From NCBI RefSeq assembly GCF_024753135.1, contig NZ_JANUGP010000001.1, forward strand, positions 524,974 through 588,973: 64,000 nucleotides of DNA, in the 5' to 3' direction. The notes beneath the pieces are model-generated. The model ran no database searches. It worked only from the letters and a program-made list of their open reading frames with translations, and was not told where the DNA came from. This DNA comes from Streptomyces pyxinicus (GTDB lineage: Bacteria > Actinomycetota > Actinomycetes > Streptomycetales > Streptomycetaceae). How positions within the stretch are numbered: position 1 is the first letter of the stretch; each line of letters opens with the position of its first letter. The translations under genes and the position numbers were made by a program. Positions 35,003-43,716 of the stretch are shown here, piece by piece.

Positions 35003-35701
35003 CTAGTGCCCGTCCTCCGTGTCGTTCTCCACGTCGTTCTCCAACAGGCCCGCGTCGTAGGCGAGCAGGGCGATCTGCACGCGGTTGCCGAGGCCGAGCT
35101 TGGCGAGGATGCGGGAGACGTGGGTCTTGACGGTGGGCACGCTCATGAAGAGTTCGGCGGCGATCCGCGCGTTGGCGAGTCCGCGTCCAACCGCCACGGC
35201 GACCTCGCGCTCCCGGTCGTTGAGGACCGTGAGCCGGTCGCGGGCGCGGGCCTGCCGGGCGTCGGCCGCGCTGCCGGCCGCGTGCCGCATCAACTGCCGG
35301 GTGACGGCGGGCGACAGGACGGGATCACCGGCCGCGACCCTGCGTACGGCGTTCACGATCTCGGCGGGCGGGGTGTCCTTGAGGACGAAGCCGGCGGCGC
35401 CCGCGCGCAGGGCGCGCAGCACCTGTTCGTCCGCGTGGAAGGTGGTGAGCACCACGACCTGCGGTGCGTCCGCCCGCGCGCGCAGCCGCTCGGTGGCGGT
35501 GAGCCCGTCCACCGTCGGCATGCGGATGTCCATCAGGACGACGTCCGGGCGGGTGCGCTGGACGAGCAGCTCGGCCGCCGCGCCGTCGGCGGCCTCTCCG
35601 ACGATCTCGATGCCCTCGGCCCCGCCGATCATCAGCGCGAGGCCGGCCCGGACGAGAGGGTCGTCGTCGACGAGGAGGAGTCTGATCGGGGTCGCGGTCA
35701 T
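35003..35701 (-). CDS. NarL-family response regulator
   Basis: A 232-residue response regulator. Receiver residues are LLVDDDPLVRAG, VVLMDIRMPTVDG (phosphoacceptor Asp), VVLTTFHADE and FVLKDTPPAEIV. The LuxR HTH is LTVLNDREREVAVAVGRGLANARIAAELFMSVPTVKTHVSRILAKLG. It lies 49 bases after the kinase stop on the same strand, forming a DesK/DesR-like pair typical of Streptomyces. It is more like the regulators paired with intramembrane-sensing kinases than the DevR-type one at 30815. Stimulus unknown. Confidence 0.93.
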   Translation of the reverse strand: MTATPIRLLLVDDDPLVRAGLALMIGGAEGIEIVGEAADGAAAELLVQRTRPDVVLMDIRMPTVDGLTATERLRARADAPQVVVLTTFHADEQVLRALRAGAAGFVLKDTPPAEIVNAVRRVAAGDPVLSPAVTRQLMRHAAGSAADARQARARDRLTVLNDREREVAVAVGRGLANARIAAELFMSVPTVKTHVSRILAKLGLGNRVQIALLAYDAGLLENDVENDTEDGH

Positions 35702-35750
35702 GGGGTCACGTCATCACGGGTCGGGAGATACAGAGAGCGCTCGGTGGCCT

Positions 35751-37013
35751 TCAGTGCTCGCTCCAGGGCAGCCAGGCCCGCACCTCGAAGCCGCCGTCGG
35801 GGGTCGGGCCGTGGGTGAGGCGGCCGCCGGTGAGGGTCGCGCGTTCGGTGAGGCCGATCAGGCCCTGTCCGGAGCCGGGCACCGGGGGGACGTCGGCCGG
35901 TGGCGCCGGGTTGGTGACGGTGAGGGTGAGGCCGTCGCCGGGGGTGCCGGCGAGGCGGACCGCGACCTCGGTGCCGGGGGCGTGTTTGCGGGCGTTGGTC
36001 AGGGTTTCCTGGGCGACGCGGTAGGCGGTGCGGCCGACGGAGGCGGGTACGGCGGCCGGGTCGGTGACGCGGTGGTCGAGGATGACCTTCATGCCCGCTT
36101 CCCGGCACTCGGCGACCAGGGCGTCCAGCGCGGCGAGCGTCGGCTGCGGCCGGCCGCCCGCCGCGTCCTCGGACTCGCCGGTCCGCAGCACTCCGATGAT
36201 CTCCCGGAGATCCTGGAGTGCCTCGTGGGCGCTCTCCCGGATGACCCCGGCGGCCCGGGCGATCTCCTCGCGGGACGCGTCCGGCCGGAACTCCAGGGCG
36301 CCGGCGTGCACGCTGAGCAGGGTGAGCCGGTGCGCGAGCACGTCGTGCATCTCCCGGGCTATGGCCTCCCGGGCGAGCCGCTGGGCCTGTTCGGCGCGCA
36401 GCCGCGCCTCGGTCTCCGCCCGGTGCGCGCGGTCCCTGAGGCTCAGCATCAGGATGCGCTTGGAGCGCACGAACATGCCCCAGCCGATGATCGACACGGT
36501 GAGCAGCGCGGTGAACACGACGTTCCCGGCCCAGGACAGGCCGGGGTCGGGCCGCAGCCAGAAGTAGAACGGGAGCGAGGCGAGGTAGGCGCCGCCGATC
36601 CAGCCGGCGAAGCGGAACGGCCGGTGCACGGCGAGGGTGAACAGGACGACCATGGCCGCGCCGCCCGAGCTGCTGGACAGCAGGCCGAGCGGGAACATCA
36701 CGACGGCGAGAGCCACCGGCCGGCGGCGGCGCAGCCAGACCGCGAGGCAGCACAGCCCGCCGATCACCTGGTCGAGGACGGACAGCCAGTGCGGCAGGCC
36801 CGGGTCGTCGGACAGCGAGGCCGCCTCCATGGCCCAGAGGACGACGGCCAGCAGGAAGCAGGAGACGTCCACGGCCCAGTCGCGCGCGGTGCGCCGGGGC
36901 CGGCGGCCGGCGGCGCGGGCGTCCGGGTCCAGTTCGTGGATCAGCGCGGAGGGGAACAGCCACCGGCGGCCGGCGAACCCCAGGGGTATCCGTGCCGCGT
37001 CGTCAGTACTCAC
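35751..37013 (-). CDS. Sensor histidine kinase (HisKA_3 type)
   Basis: A 420-residue kinase. About five hydrophobic segments fill residues 45-165 (DVSCFLLAVVLWAMEA; VIGGLCCLAVWL; VALAVVMFPLGLL; VVFTALLTVSIIGWGMFV), with no large outer domain. A coiled stretch (HRAETEARLRAEQAQRLA) leads to the phosphorylation motif REAIAREMHDVLAHRLTLLSVHAG. The HATPase part contains AYRVAQETLTNARKH and GSGQGLIGLTERA. Partner of the response regulator just downstream. Confidence 0.92.
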   Translation of the reverse strand: MSTDDAARIPLGFAGRRWLFPSALIHELDPDARAAGRRPRRTARDWAVDVSCFLLAVVLWAMEAASLSDDPGLPHWLSVLDQVIGGLCCLAVWLRRRRPVALAVVMFPLGLLSSSSGGAAMVVLFTLAVHRPFRFAGWIGGAYLASLPFYFWLRPDPGLSWAGNVVFTALLTVSIIGWGMFVRSKRILMLSLRDRAHRAETEARLRAEQAQRLAREAIAREMHDVLAHRLTLLSVHAGALEFRPDASREEIARAAGVIRESAHEALQDLREIIGVLRTGESEDAAGGRPQPTLAALDALVAECREAGMKVILDHRVTDPAAVPASVGRTAYRVAQETLTNARKHAPGTEVAVRLAGTPGDGLTLTVTNPAPPADVPPVPGSGQGLIGLTERATLTGGRLTHGPTPDGGFEVRAWLPWSEH

Positions 37014-37108
37014 GGCCGACCAATCTACGCAAGGTCCGTGCCCGGGGCCGCGCCCCGCCCGGGATCACCGACCAAAGTCGCACCGGTGTGGACTTCGGGC
37101 GGCACGGG

Positions 37109-37150
37109 CTCGCCCCGCGGCCGGTATGTGGGGGGAGGCCGCGGGGCGAG
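37109..37150 (-). terminator. 14-pair hairpin downstream of the RNase gene
   Basis: CTCGCCCCGCGGCC (37109-37122) is perfectly complementary to GGCCGCGGGGCGAG (37137-37150) with a 14-base loop. It lies between the end of the leftward RNase gene and the start of the kinase gene, so it likely ends RNase transcripts. No T-run follows. Confidence 0.7.
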
Positions 37151-37178
37151 AGTCGTGCGGGGCGCTCGTGAGGTCGGG

Positions 37179-37571
37179 TCAGCAGCCGAAGTCGATCAGG
37201 TCGAACGTGGCGTAGTGGTCGCCGGTGTAGTAGTCCTCCTCGCTGCGCTCGCCGGTGACGACGCGCCGCGCGCCGCGGGTGGAGGAGCCGGGGGTCTTGA
37301 CCGTGTACTCGTGGTAGTAGCCGTTGGACTGCTGGGGCAGGACGCCCTCGCGGTTCTGGAAGACGACGCCGTCCTGGTCGTACGGGAAGGGGCCGCCCTG
37401 GTCGATGAGGTCCAGGGTGTCGTGGGCCTGGGAGGGCAGGTCGCCGTAGCAGACGTTGCCGACCGAGGCGGTGGCGGCGTCCGCCGCGGTGGCGGAGGCA
37501 CCGCCGACGAGGAGCGCGGACAGGAGGGCGGCGGCGGCGCCGACACGGGTGAGGTGTGGGGGGAATCGCAT
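37179..37571 (-). CDS. Secreted guanyl-specific ribonuclease (RNase Sa/T1 family)
   Basis: A 130-residue secreted RNase cleaving after G in RNA. The signal peptide is MRFPPHLTRVGAAAALLSALLVGGASATAADA, with cleavage likely after an Ala-x-Ala. The mature part matches RNase Sa nearly end to end: CYGDLPSQAHDTLDLI, GPFPYDQDGVVFQNRE, GYYHEYTV (catalytic Glu), TRGARRVVTGE (catalytic Arg), YYTGDHYATFDLIDFGC (catalytic His), with the two cysteines forming the usual disulfide. No intracellular inhibitor (barstar-like) gene is visible next to it. A TTGACA/TCATCA pair lies just upstream of the ATG. Confidence 0.96.
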   Translation of the reverse strand: MRFPPHLTRVGAAAALLSALLVGGASATAADAATASVGNVCYGDLPSQAHDTLDLIDQGGPFPYDQDGVVFQNREGVLPQQSNGYYHEYTVKTPGSSTRGARRVVTGERSEEDYYTGDHYATFDLIDFGC

Positions 37572-37578
37572 GGCTCCA

Positions 37579-37608
37579 TGATGACGCGCGTAGACGTTGG
37601 CATGTCAA
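37579..37608 (-). promoter_or_regulatory. Possible promoter of the RNase gene
   Basis: On the minus strand TTGACA (plus positions 37603-37608) is followed after 18 bases by TCATCA (37579-37584), eight bases before the RNase ATG at 37571. The -35 match is perfect and the -10 partial. The 140-base gap holding it is notably AT-rich. Confidence 0.35.
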
Positions 37609-37712
37609 CGACAAAGTTGCGGATTTTCCGTTGAAGTCCGATGAGTTTTCGGGAAGTTAACCTGCGGACCGGCCTCCCCACGGATTCTTCGCGAACCGGG
37701 TGGCGGCGGGGG

Positions 37713-38321
37713 TCAGAACGAGCCGTACTCAGGGCTGCCCGCCAGGTCGTAGGTCTGGATCGAGACGCCGGAACCGCTGATCAGGCCGGTCCGGTGGGTG
37801 AAGCGGGCGGGGACCATGCCGTCCGTGAACAGGCGTCGGCCCGCGCCGAGAACCACCGGGACGGTCACCAGGTGCAGGGTGTCGAGCAGGCGCAGGTCCA
37901 GCAGGGAGCGGACCAGGGCGCCGGAGCCGTGCACCTGGAGTTCGCCGTCGGTACGGTCCTTCAGCGCCGCCACCTCCTCGGCGAGGTCGCCCGAGACGAC
38001 CGTGGTGCCGGACCAGCCGGGGTTTCGGAGGGTGGCGGAGACGACGTACTTGGGAAGTCCGTTGAGCCGGGAGGCGATCGGGTCGGCGGGGTCGGTCGCC
38101 TTCGGCCAGTACGCGGCGAAGATGTCGTAGGTCCGGCGGCCGAGGAGGAAGCCGGCCGCACGGCTGAAGGACTCGACGGCGAACCCGCCGAAGGCGTCGT
38201 CGGCGTACGGGAAGCTCCAGCCGCCCTGGTCGAAGCCGCCGCTGGTGTCCTCCTGGGGGCCGCCGGGTGCCTGGTACACGCCGTCGAGCGTGACGAAGAG
38301 GGTGGAGACGAGTGTGCCCAT
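37713..38321 (-). CDS. Dihydrofolate reductase-family (RibD C-terminal-like) protein
   Basis: A 202-residue protein of the DHFR/RibD reductase family. The start MGTLVSTLFVTLDGVYQAPGGPQED matches the family opening (substrate loop), followed by FLLGRRTYDIFAAYWP, YVVSATL and LQVHGSGALVRSLLDLRLLDTLHLVTVPVVLGAGRRLF. These proteins use NADPH to reduce unknown small molecules; the family is common in Streptomyces and is not the essential folate enzyme. No operon partner. Confidence 0.9.
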   Translation of the reverse strand: MGTLVSTLFVTLDGVYQAPGGPQEDTSGGFDQGGWSFPYADDAFGGFAVESFSRAAGFLLGRRTYDIFAAYWPKATDPADPIASRLNGLPKYVVSATLRNPGWSGTTVVSGDLAEEVAALKDRTDGELQVHGSGALVRSLLDLRLLDTLHLVTVPVVLGAGRRLFTDGMVPARFTHRTGLISGSGVSIQTYDLAGSPEYGSF

Positions 38322-38427
38322 GTCGGGTGCCTTCTTCCGGGTGCGGGTTCCGCTGTGTCTTCGCTGGTCGTCGCGTGTTGTCTCGTGTCGTCACTTCGGA
38401 CCCCGCGCGCGCCCGGAACTCATCGGT

Positions 38428-39290
38428 TCAGCCCGCGTGGGTGGAGAACAGCCCTCCCGTCGGGCCCTGCCTGTCGCCGCCCTGGGCCTTCTTCAGCGCG
38501 TTGGCGAGGCTCTCGATGGTGAGGGACTGGAGGATCACCCGGCCGGAGCCCTCCAAGGTGGCCAGGGACAGGCCTTCGCCGCCGAACACGGTGTTCATCA
38601 GACCCTGCCGGTTCAGGCCGCCGACCCGCTGGACGCCGTACCTGATGCCCTCCTCGAAGGCGACCACGCAGCCGGTGTCGACCTCGATACGGCCGCCGAA
38701 GTCCGCCGGGTCCAGGTCGATGAAGTTGCCCGCGCCGGCGATGATCACGGTGCCGTGCCCGGTGAACTTCTCCAGGACGAAGCCCTCGCCGCCGCTCATG
38801 CCGGTCCGGCCGCCGGCGAAGGCGATGCCGAAGTCGACGGTGGACTCGGCGGCCACGAAGGCGTCCTTCTCCGCGAACCACGCGCGCGTGCCGTCCAGCT
38901 CCAGGGCGCGCATCTCGCCGAGGAGCACGCCCGCGAAGCCGACGGTGCCCTCGCCGCCCTGGGCGGTGAAGTACTGGAAGGCCAGGGACTCGCCCGCGAG
39001 CGCTGGCCCGCTTGCATGGCCGTGCCCATCGCCTGCCGCAGCAGGCCGCCCATGCCGCCGCCCGCCCCGGCCTGCTGTCCCCCACCGCCCGAGGGCCCGG
39101 ACAGGCGGGTGTCCATGGTCACGTTCGTGGTCTTGAACAGGAACTTCCCGGCCTCGCAGTACACGGTCCGGCCGGGGCGCAGGCTGACGACCGCCATCTG
39201 CATGGCGTTTCCGGCGATCTCATGCTGAAGGGTCACGTCCGGGAGAACGCGGGAGGCGTGGGCGAGAGTTCCGGTTCCGCCCGAATTCAC
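38428..39290 (-). pseudogene. AIM24-family protein gene broken by a frameshift
   Basis: Two reading frames together make one AIM24 protein. The upstream frame gives VTLQHEIAGNAMQMAVVSLRPG, TVYCEAGKFLFKTTNVTM and GGLLRQAMGTAMQAGQR. Family text then resumes in a different frame as GESLAFQYFTAQGGEGTVGFAG, LLGEMRALELD and GEGFVLEKFTGHGTVII. The switch lies near 39000, where a run of GC repeats seems shortened: CAGCGC is followed by TCGCGGGCGAG where a further GCGC would restore the frame. Either a real loss or a sequencing error in a GC repeat. AIM24 proteins are conserved beta-rich proteins of unclear function. Start uncertain: GTG 39290 or GTG 39236. Confidence 0.75.
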
Positions 39291-39353
39291 CCTCCTTCGG
39301 CACCGCCGGGCACCCGTTCGCCCGCACGCGCGCGTGCCTGCGCGACTGCTTAC

Positions 39354-40703
39354 TCAGCCGCGCGTGAGCGCCCGGGGCAGCGGGGCGGGCGCCGCGTCGG
39401 CCACCGGGTCGTGGCGGACGCGGTCGGGCGGCAGGTGCCGGGCGGTCAGGGCGCGTACCGTCGCCGTGATCATCCGGGGCGGACCGCTGACGTAGGCCAG
39501 GTGCCCGGACCAGTCGGTGTGCCGGGCCACGGCGTCGGCCACCGATCCGTCCGCCGTCCCGCCGGGGCCCTCGCCGAGCACCGGGACGACACGCAGCCAG
39601 GGGCAGGTGTCCTCCAGCTTGGACAGCGCGGTGGTGTCGTAGAGGTCGTCCAGGGCGCGGGCGCCGACGAACACGTGCGCGGTGCGGCCGAGGGGGCGCT
39701 TGGCCAGCTCCTCCAGCAGGGCCCGAGCGGTGGCCCAGCCGGTGCCGCCGGCCACGATCAGCACCTCCCGCGCGGGGTCGTCGTCCAGTGTCGTCGTCCC
39801 CTGCGCGGGGCCCAGCCGCAGGGTGTCGCCGGCCCGGGTGCCGGTCACCAGCGCGTCGCTCACGCCCCCGGGACCGGTGCGGCGGACGTGGAACTCCAGC
39901 TCCCCGTCCGGCCGGGGCGCGCGGGCGATCGAGTACGGCCGCCAGGTGAGCGGCAGCAGCGGGGACTGGAGCCGGGTGTACTGCCCGGCCCGGTAGGGGA
40001 ACGGTTCGGCGGTGCGGACGCGGAGCACGGCGAGGTCGGGACGGCGCAGTTCGTGGGCGGTCACCGTGCCGTTCCAGTACGGCGGTTCGGCGAGGGCCTC
40101 GGCGGCGCCGGCCACCATGGACGCGACCGCGAAGCGGAGCATGCGCAGCCAGGCGCGTTCCGGTTCCGGGGCCCAGTGCGGGCCCGCGGCGCGCCGCAGG
40201 GCCTCGGTGAGCGCCTGCTCGAAGACCTCGTAATGCACGGGCTGTACGCCGAGTTTGCGGTGGTCGCGGCCCAAGCGGGCGCAGAAGTCGGCCACTTCGC
40301 GGGGCCGGTCCAGGTGCTCGATCAGGTACCAGAAGGCCTGTTCCAGATGGGCCCGTTGGAAGTCCATCGAGTCGGGGAAGAGCCCGCGCAGGTAGGGGTG
40401 CCGTTCGAACATCGCCGCGTAGAGGTGCTCGATGAGGGCGTCGAAGGGCGTGACGAACGGCAGGTACCGGGTGATGGTCTCCCGGTCGGCGGCGCCGTCG
40501 TACGCGTCCGGGTCCGGGGGTGGCTGCCCGGCGCCGGCCGGTACGCCACCTGGTGATCCGCCCGGTACACCGCCCGGTACGGCGGTGTGGCCGAGGGGGG
40601 ATGTCCGTCCCGGGGACAGGAGTTGCCGGCGCAGCCGCATCGCGTCCCGGCGGGCGAGGAGTGCGTGGTACTCGTCCTGTGCGTCGTTCCTGCTGGTGTC
40701 CAA
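39354..40703 (-). CDS. Flavohemoprotein (globin plus FAD/NAD reductase)
   Basis: A protein of about 449 residues with three parts: a globin domain (FDALIEHLYAAMFERHPYLRGLFP; GRDHRKLGVQPVHYEVFEQAL, holding the proximal His), an FAD domain (RAGQYTRLQSPLLPLTWRPYSIA, RxYS motif) and an NAD domain (LIVAGGTGWATARALLEEL; YVSGPPRMI). Such proteins turn nitric oxide into nitrate using NADH and oxygen. The globin is preceded by about 70 residues, first helical and basic (RRDAMRLRRQLLS), then Gly/Pro-rich (GGVPGGSPGGVP). A TTG at 40703 is the best start seen; an ATG at 40640 is the alternative. Nitrate/NO context is not obvious nearby, but stress regulators are. Confidence 0.85.
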   Translation of the reverse strand: MDTSRNDAQDEYHALLARRDAMRLRRQLLSPGRTSPLGHTAVPGGVPGGSPGGVPAGAGQPPPDPDAYDGAADRETITRYLPFVTPFDALIEHLYAAMFERHPYLRGLFPDSMDFQRAHLEQAFWYLIEHLDRPREVADFCARLGRDHRKLGVQPVHYEVFEQALTEALRRAAGPHWAPEPERAWLRMLRFAVASMVAGAAEALAEPPYWNGTVTAHELRRPDLAVLRVRTAEPFPYRAGQYTRLQSPLLPLTWRPYSIARAPRPDGELEFHVRRTGPGGVSDALVTGTRAGDTLRLGPAQGTTTLDDDPAREVLIVAGGTGWATARALLEELAKRPLGRTAHVFVGARALDDLYDTTALSKLEDTCPWLRVVPVLGEGPGGTADGSVADAVARHTDWSGHLAYVSGPPRMITATVRALTARHLPPDRVRHDPVADAAPAPLPRALTRG

Positions 40704-40879
40704 GGCGTGGCTCAACTCCCTGCCGTCCGTCCGTGCCCGGCGGTCGTCAGCGGGGCTTTCGGGCGGCGGTGTGAACCGTGCCGCCCGGCAGCTCGTCTGA
40801 CGACGCGTCAGTATGGCACCGGCGTGCCGGCGCCGTCCGGCCCTGGTCAGGGGGGCCGTTCGGCCCTGGCGGAGGGAGA

Positions 40880-40920
40880 GGGGGGCGGGCACCGCGACCG
40901 GCGCGCGGTGCCCGCCCCCC
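40880..40920 (-). terminator. Perfect 17-pair hairpin downstream of allantoicase
   Basis: A 17-base arm at 40880-40896 (GGGGGGCGGGCACCGCG) is perfectly complementary to 40904-40920, with a 7-base loop. It lies 22 bases beyond the allantoicase stop and very likely terminates the alc-allB operon. Confidence 0.9.
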
Positions 40921-40941
40921 TCTGCCCGGTTGCCCGGTGGT

Positions 40942-42057
40942 TCAGCCGCCCAGCTCCTGGTGGCGGGCGGACAGGGCGGCGGCGCCCTGGTCCGTGAGCG
41001 AGCCGAACAGGCGCAGGCGGGAGATGCCTCCGTCGGGGAAGATGTCCACGCGCGCGTGGCTGCCGACGGCCGGCTCGGGCAGCACGAAGCGGTGGTTGGT
41101 GTCGGGCTGGAGGCGGGTGCGCGGCAGGATCTCGGTCCAGTCGCCGTCCTCGCCGTCCCGGACTGAGACGGCGGCCCAGCCGGCGCTGTTGCCCTTCAGG
41201 TAGGCGGTGTCGATCTCGATCGCGCGGATCCGCGCCTGGGCGGCCAGGCGGTAGCGGATCCAGTCGTTGCCCTGGTCGCGCCGGCGGCGGGTCTCCCAGC
41301 CGTCGTCCATCTTGCGGGAGCGGCCCGGCTGGATGGTGTTGGAGGCCGGCGAGTAGAAGCGGTTGGAGGCGTCCTCGACCTGGCCGCCGTTCTCCAGGGC
41401 GACGACGTCGAAGGCGCCGAGCACCGCGAGCCACGCCGGGTCCGGGACGACCTCGCCGTAGACCCGCAGGCGGGCTATGCCACCGTCCGGGTGCTGGACC
41501 AGGCGCAGGTGGGTGAAGCGCTGCTCGGCCAGGACGGCGAAGCCGTTGGCCGCGTGGCCGCCTACGGGGGTGCGCGGGACGAGGGTCGTCCACTTCACGT
41601 CGTCGCCGAGCAGGTCCTCGGGGGCGGGCGAGCCGGGTACGGACGTGGCCTCGACCGACACGGCCTGCGGGTAGTTGCCGCGGAAGTGGGCGGTGTCGAC
41701 GACGATCCCGCGGATCACGCCCGGCGCGCCGAGCCGGATCAGGGCCCAGTCGTGGTCCTCGGCGGTCGGCCAGGGGTGTTCGGCGGAGGCACCGCGTCGG
41801 CGGCGGGTCTCCCAGCCGTCCATGACCTTGCCCTTGTGGCCGAAGTGCTCGGGGTCGAACTCGGCCGGCTCGGGCAGCAGCAGGTTCTCCCGCTGGGCGA
41901 AGAACTCGTCGTTGGCGGCGATGACACCGGCGCCGAGCTGCCGGTCGGCGAGGTTGGCGTACTGGGTGAAGGGGAGGTCGGCGGTGCGGTAGTCCGCGTA
42001 GGGGTCGCCGCCTCCGTAGGGGTTCGCGTCGCCGGTGAAGCTCGGTATCGCCGTCAC
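40942..42057 (-). CDS. alc: Allantoicase
   Basis: A 371-residue allantoicase, which splits allantoate into ureidoglycolate and urea in purine breakdown. The two repeated jelly-roll domains are visible as a duplication: KVMDGWETRRRRG with LGAPGVIRGIVVDTAHFRGNYP in the first half, and KMDDGWETRRRRDQGNDWIRYRL with IRAIEIDTAYLKGNSAGWAAV in the second. Length is typical. It lies 48 bases after allantoinase on the same strand, so the two consecutive steps are made from one operon, probably controlled by the IclR regulator encoded divergently from allB. Confidence 0.96.
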   Translation of the reverse strand: MTAIPSFTGDANPYGGGDPYADYRTADLPFTQYANLADRQLGAGVIAANDEFFAQRENLLLPEPAEFDPEHFGHKGKVMDGWETRRRRGASAEHPWPTAEDHDWALIRLGAPGVIRGIVVDTAHFRGNYPQAVSVEATSVPGSPAPEDLLGDDVKWTTLVPRTPVGGHAANGFAVLAEQRFTHLRLVQHPDGGIARLRVYGEVVPDPAWLAVLGAFDVVALENGGQVEDASNRFYSPASNTIQPGRSRKMDDGWETRRRRDQGNDWIRYRLAAQARIRAIEIDTAYLKGNSAGWAAVSVRDGEDGDWTEILPRTRLQPDTNHRFVLPEPAVGSHARVDIFPDGGISRLRLFGSLTDQGAAALSARHQELGG

Positions 42058-42105
42058 GGTGATCAGGGGTTCCTTTCCTGGAGTCGGCCGGGTGCGGGGG
42101 GTGGG

Positions 42106-43443
42106 TCAGTGGGGGCGGGTGAGCAGCGTGCCCTTCGGGTCGGTGAACTCGCCGTCGGCGACGATGCGTCGGCCACGCAGCCAGGTGGACTTCACGACGC
42201 CGTGCAGGGTCCTGCCGGCGTAGGCGGTGACGCGGTTGCGGTGCTGGAGGCCGGCCGGGTCGACGGTGAAGGCCGCTTCGGGGTCGAGGACGGCGAAGTC
42301 GGCGTCGCGGCCGGGGGCGATGGCGCCCTTCTGGTGCAGGCCGACCAGTTCGGCGGTGCGGGCGGACATCCAGCGGACGACGTCCTCCAGGGTGTGGCCG
42401 CGCCGGCGGGCCTCGGTCCACACCGCGGCGAGGCTCAGCTGGAGGCCGGATATGCCGCCCCAGGCGGTCGCGAAGTCGTCGGTCTTGAGGTCGGCGGTGG
42501 AAGGCGAGTGGTCGGTGACGACGCAATCGATGGTGCCGTCGGCCAGCGCCTCCCAGAGCAGGTCCTGGTTGGCGGCCTCCCGGATGGGCGGGCAGCACTT
42601 GAACTCGCTGGCGCCGTCCGGGACTTCCTCGGCGGTCAGGGTGAGGTAGTGCGGGCAGGTCTCCACGGTGACGCGGACGCCCTCGGCACGGGCGGCCCGG
42701 ATGAGCGGCAGCGCGTCGCTGGAGGACAGGTGCAGGACGTGCACGCGGGCGTCGAGCCGGCGGGCCTGGGCGATGAGGCCGGCGATGGCCGTGTCCTCGG
42801 CGTCGCGCGGGCGGGAGGCGAGGAAGTCGGCGTACCGGGGGCCGCCGTGCTGCGGGGCGGCGGCCAGGTGGTGCGGGTCCTCGGCGTGCACGATGAGCAG
42901 CCCGTCGAACCCGGCGATCTCCGCGAGGGACTGGGCCAGTTGGTCCTGGTCGAGGTGCGGGAACTCGTCCACGCCGGACGGGGACAGGAAGGCCTTGAAG
43001 CCGAAGACTCCGGCGTCGTGCAGCGGGCGCAGGTCCTTGACGTTGTCGGGCAGGGCGCCGCCCCAGAAGCCGACGTCGATGTGCGCCTTGTCCCGGGCCA
43101 CGTCCCGCTTGGTCCGCAGGTGCTCGGCCGTCGTGGTCGGCGGCAGGGAGTTGAGCGGCATGTCGACCAGGGTGGTGATGCCGCCGGCCGCCGCGGCGCG
43201 GGTGGCGGTCCAGAAGCCCTCCCACTCGGTGCGGCCCGGGTCGTTCACGTGTACGTGGGTGTCGACGAGGCCGGGCAGCAGGACGTCATCGCCGAGGTCC
43301 TCCAGGCGGGCGGTGGCCGGGACCTCCGCATCGTGGGGCAGTACGGCCGTGATCTTCCCGGCGGACACGGTGACCGTGGCGGGCCGCGTCCCCTCGGGAG
43401 TGATGACGCGCGTCGAGCGCAGCACCAGTTCAGCGTCGGACAC
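42106..43443 (-). CDS. allB: Allantoinase
   Basis: A 445-residue cyclic amidohydrolase that opens the hydantoin ring of allantoin to allantoate. Metal-binding motifs: [20 protein letters not shown] near residue 57, [11 protein letters not shown] (the carboxylated Lys), [15 protein letters not shown] and [12 protein letters not shown] start with GAGAGGGG upstream. First gene of the alc-allB operon. The palindrome TTCAACGTTCTGTTGAA lies 65 bases upstream, and its core recurs before malate synthase. Confidence 0.96.
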   Translation of the reverse strand: MSDAELVLRSTRVITPEGTRPATVTVSAGKITAVLPHDAEVPATARLEDLGDDVLLPGLVDTHVHVNDPGRTEWEGFWTATRAAAAGGITTLVDMPLNSLPPTTTAEHLRTKRDVARDKAHIDVGFWGGALPDNVKDLRPLHDAGVFGFKAFLSPSGVDEFPHLDQDQLAQSLAEIAGFDGLLIVHAEDPHHLAAAPQHGGPRYADFLASRPRDAEDTAIAGLIAQARRLDARVHVLHLSSSDALPLIRAARAEGVRVTVETCPHYLTLTAEEVPDGASEFKCCPPIREAANQDLLWEALADGTIDCVVTDHSPSTADLKTDDFATAWGGISGLQLSLAAVWTEARRRGHTLEDVVRWMSARTAELVGLHQKGAIAPGRDADFAVLDPEAAFTVDPAGLQHRNRVTAYAGRTLHGVVKSTWLRGRRIVADGEFTDPKGTLLTRPH

Positions 43444-43507
43444 CCGGACCCCTCTCTGTACCGCCGTTTTGTGCCCACTTAACGGGATTTACCGTCACGT
43501 AACGGAT

Positions 43508-43524
43508 TTCAACGTTCTGTTGAA
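43508..43524. promoter_or_regulatory. Operator candidate upstream of allB (TCAAC-N6-TTGAA)
   Basis: TTCAACGTTCTGTTGAA is a 17-base inverted repeat with 6-base arms and a 5-base centre, in the divergent region between allB and the IclR gene. TCAAC-N6-TTGAA recurs at 46988-47003 before malate synthase, pointing to one regulator for both. Confidence 0.6.
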
Positions 43525-43611
43525 GGAGTCTTCACTCCCACCCTCCCCTCGTCAAGAGGCACACTTCGAGGGGGTGGCCCGACAGTGAGCACTCTGGACG
43601 TTTCCACAAGG

Positions 43612-43627
43612 CGGAATTACTATTCCG
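43612..43627. promoter_or_regulatory. Palindrome CGGAAT-TACT-ATTCCG before the IclR gene
   Basis: Six-base arms around a four-base centre, 90 bases upstream of the IclR GTG. GGAAT/ATTCC arms resemble operators of IclR-family proteins (GGAAA/TTTCC), so autoregulation is likely. Another palindrome, ACGTAGCTACGT, lies just downstream at 43637-43648. Confidence 0.5.
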
Positions 43628-43716
43628 GCAAGCAGAACGTAGCTACGTCCAAGCGGGGAGTCAACCGACTGCCGGGTAGGCTTCTGCTCTCCCGCCAGCC
43701 CCGAAAGGAACGTGCC

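Noticed and set aside
43585..43716. Extended N-terminus of the IclR regulator from 43585
   Set aside because: It has no ribosome site and covers the operator palindromes; the GTG at 43717 follows AAAGGAA at proper spacing.
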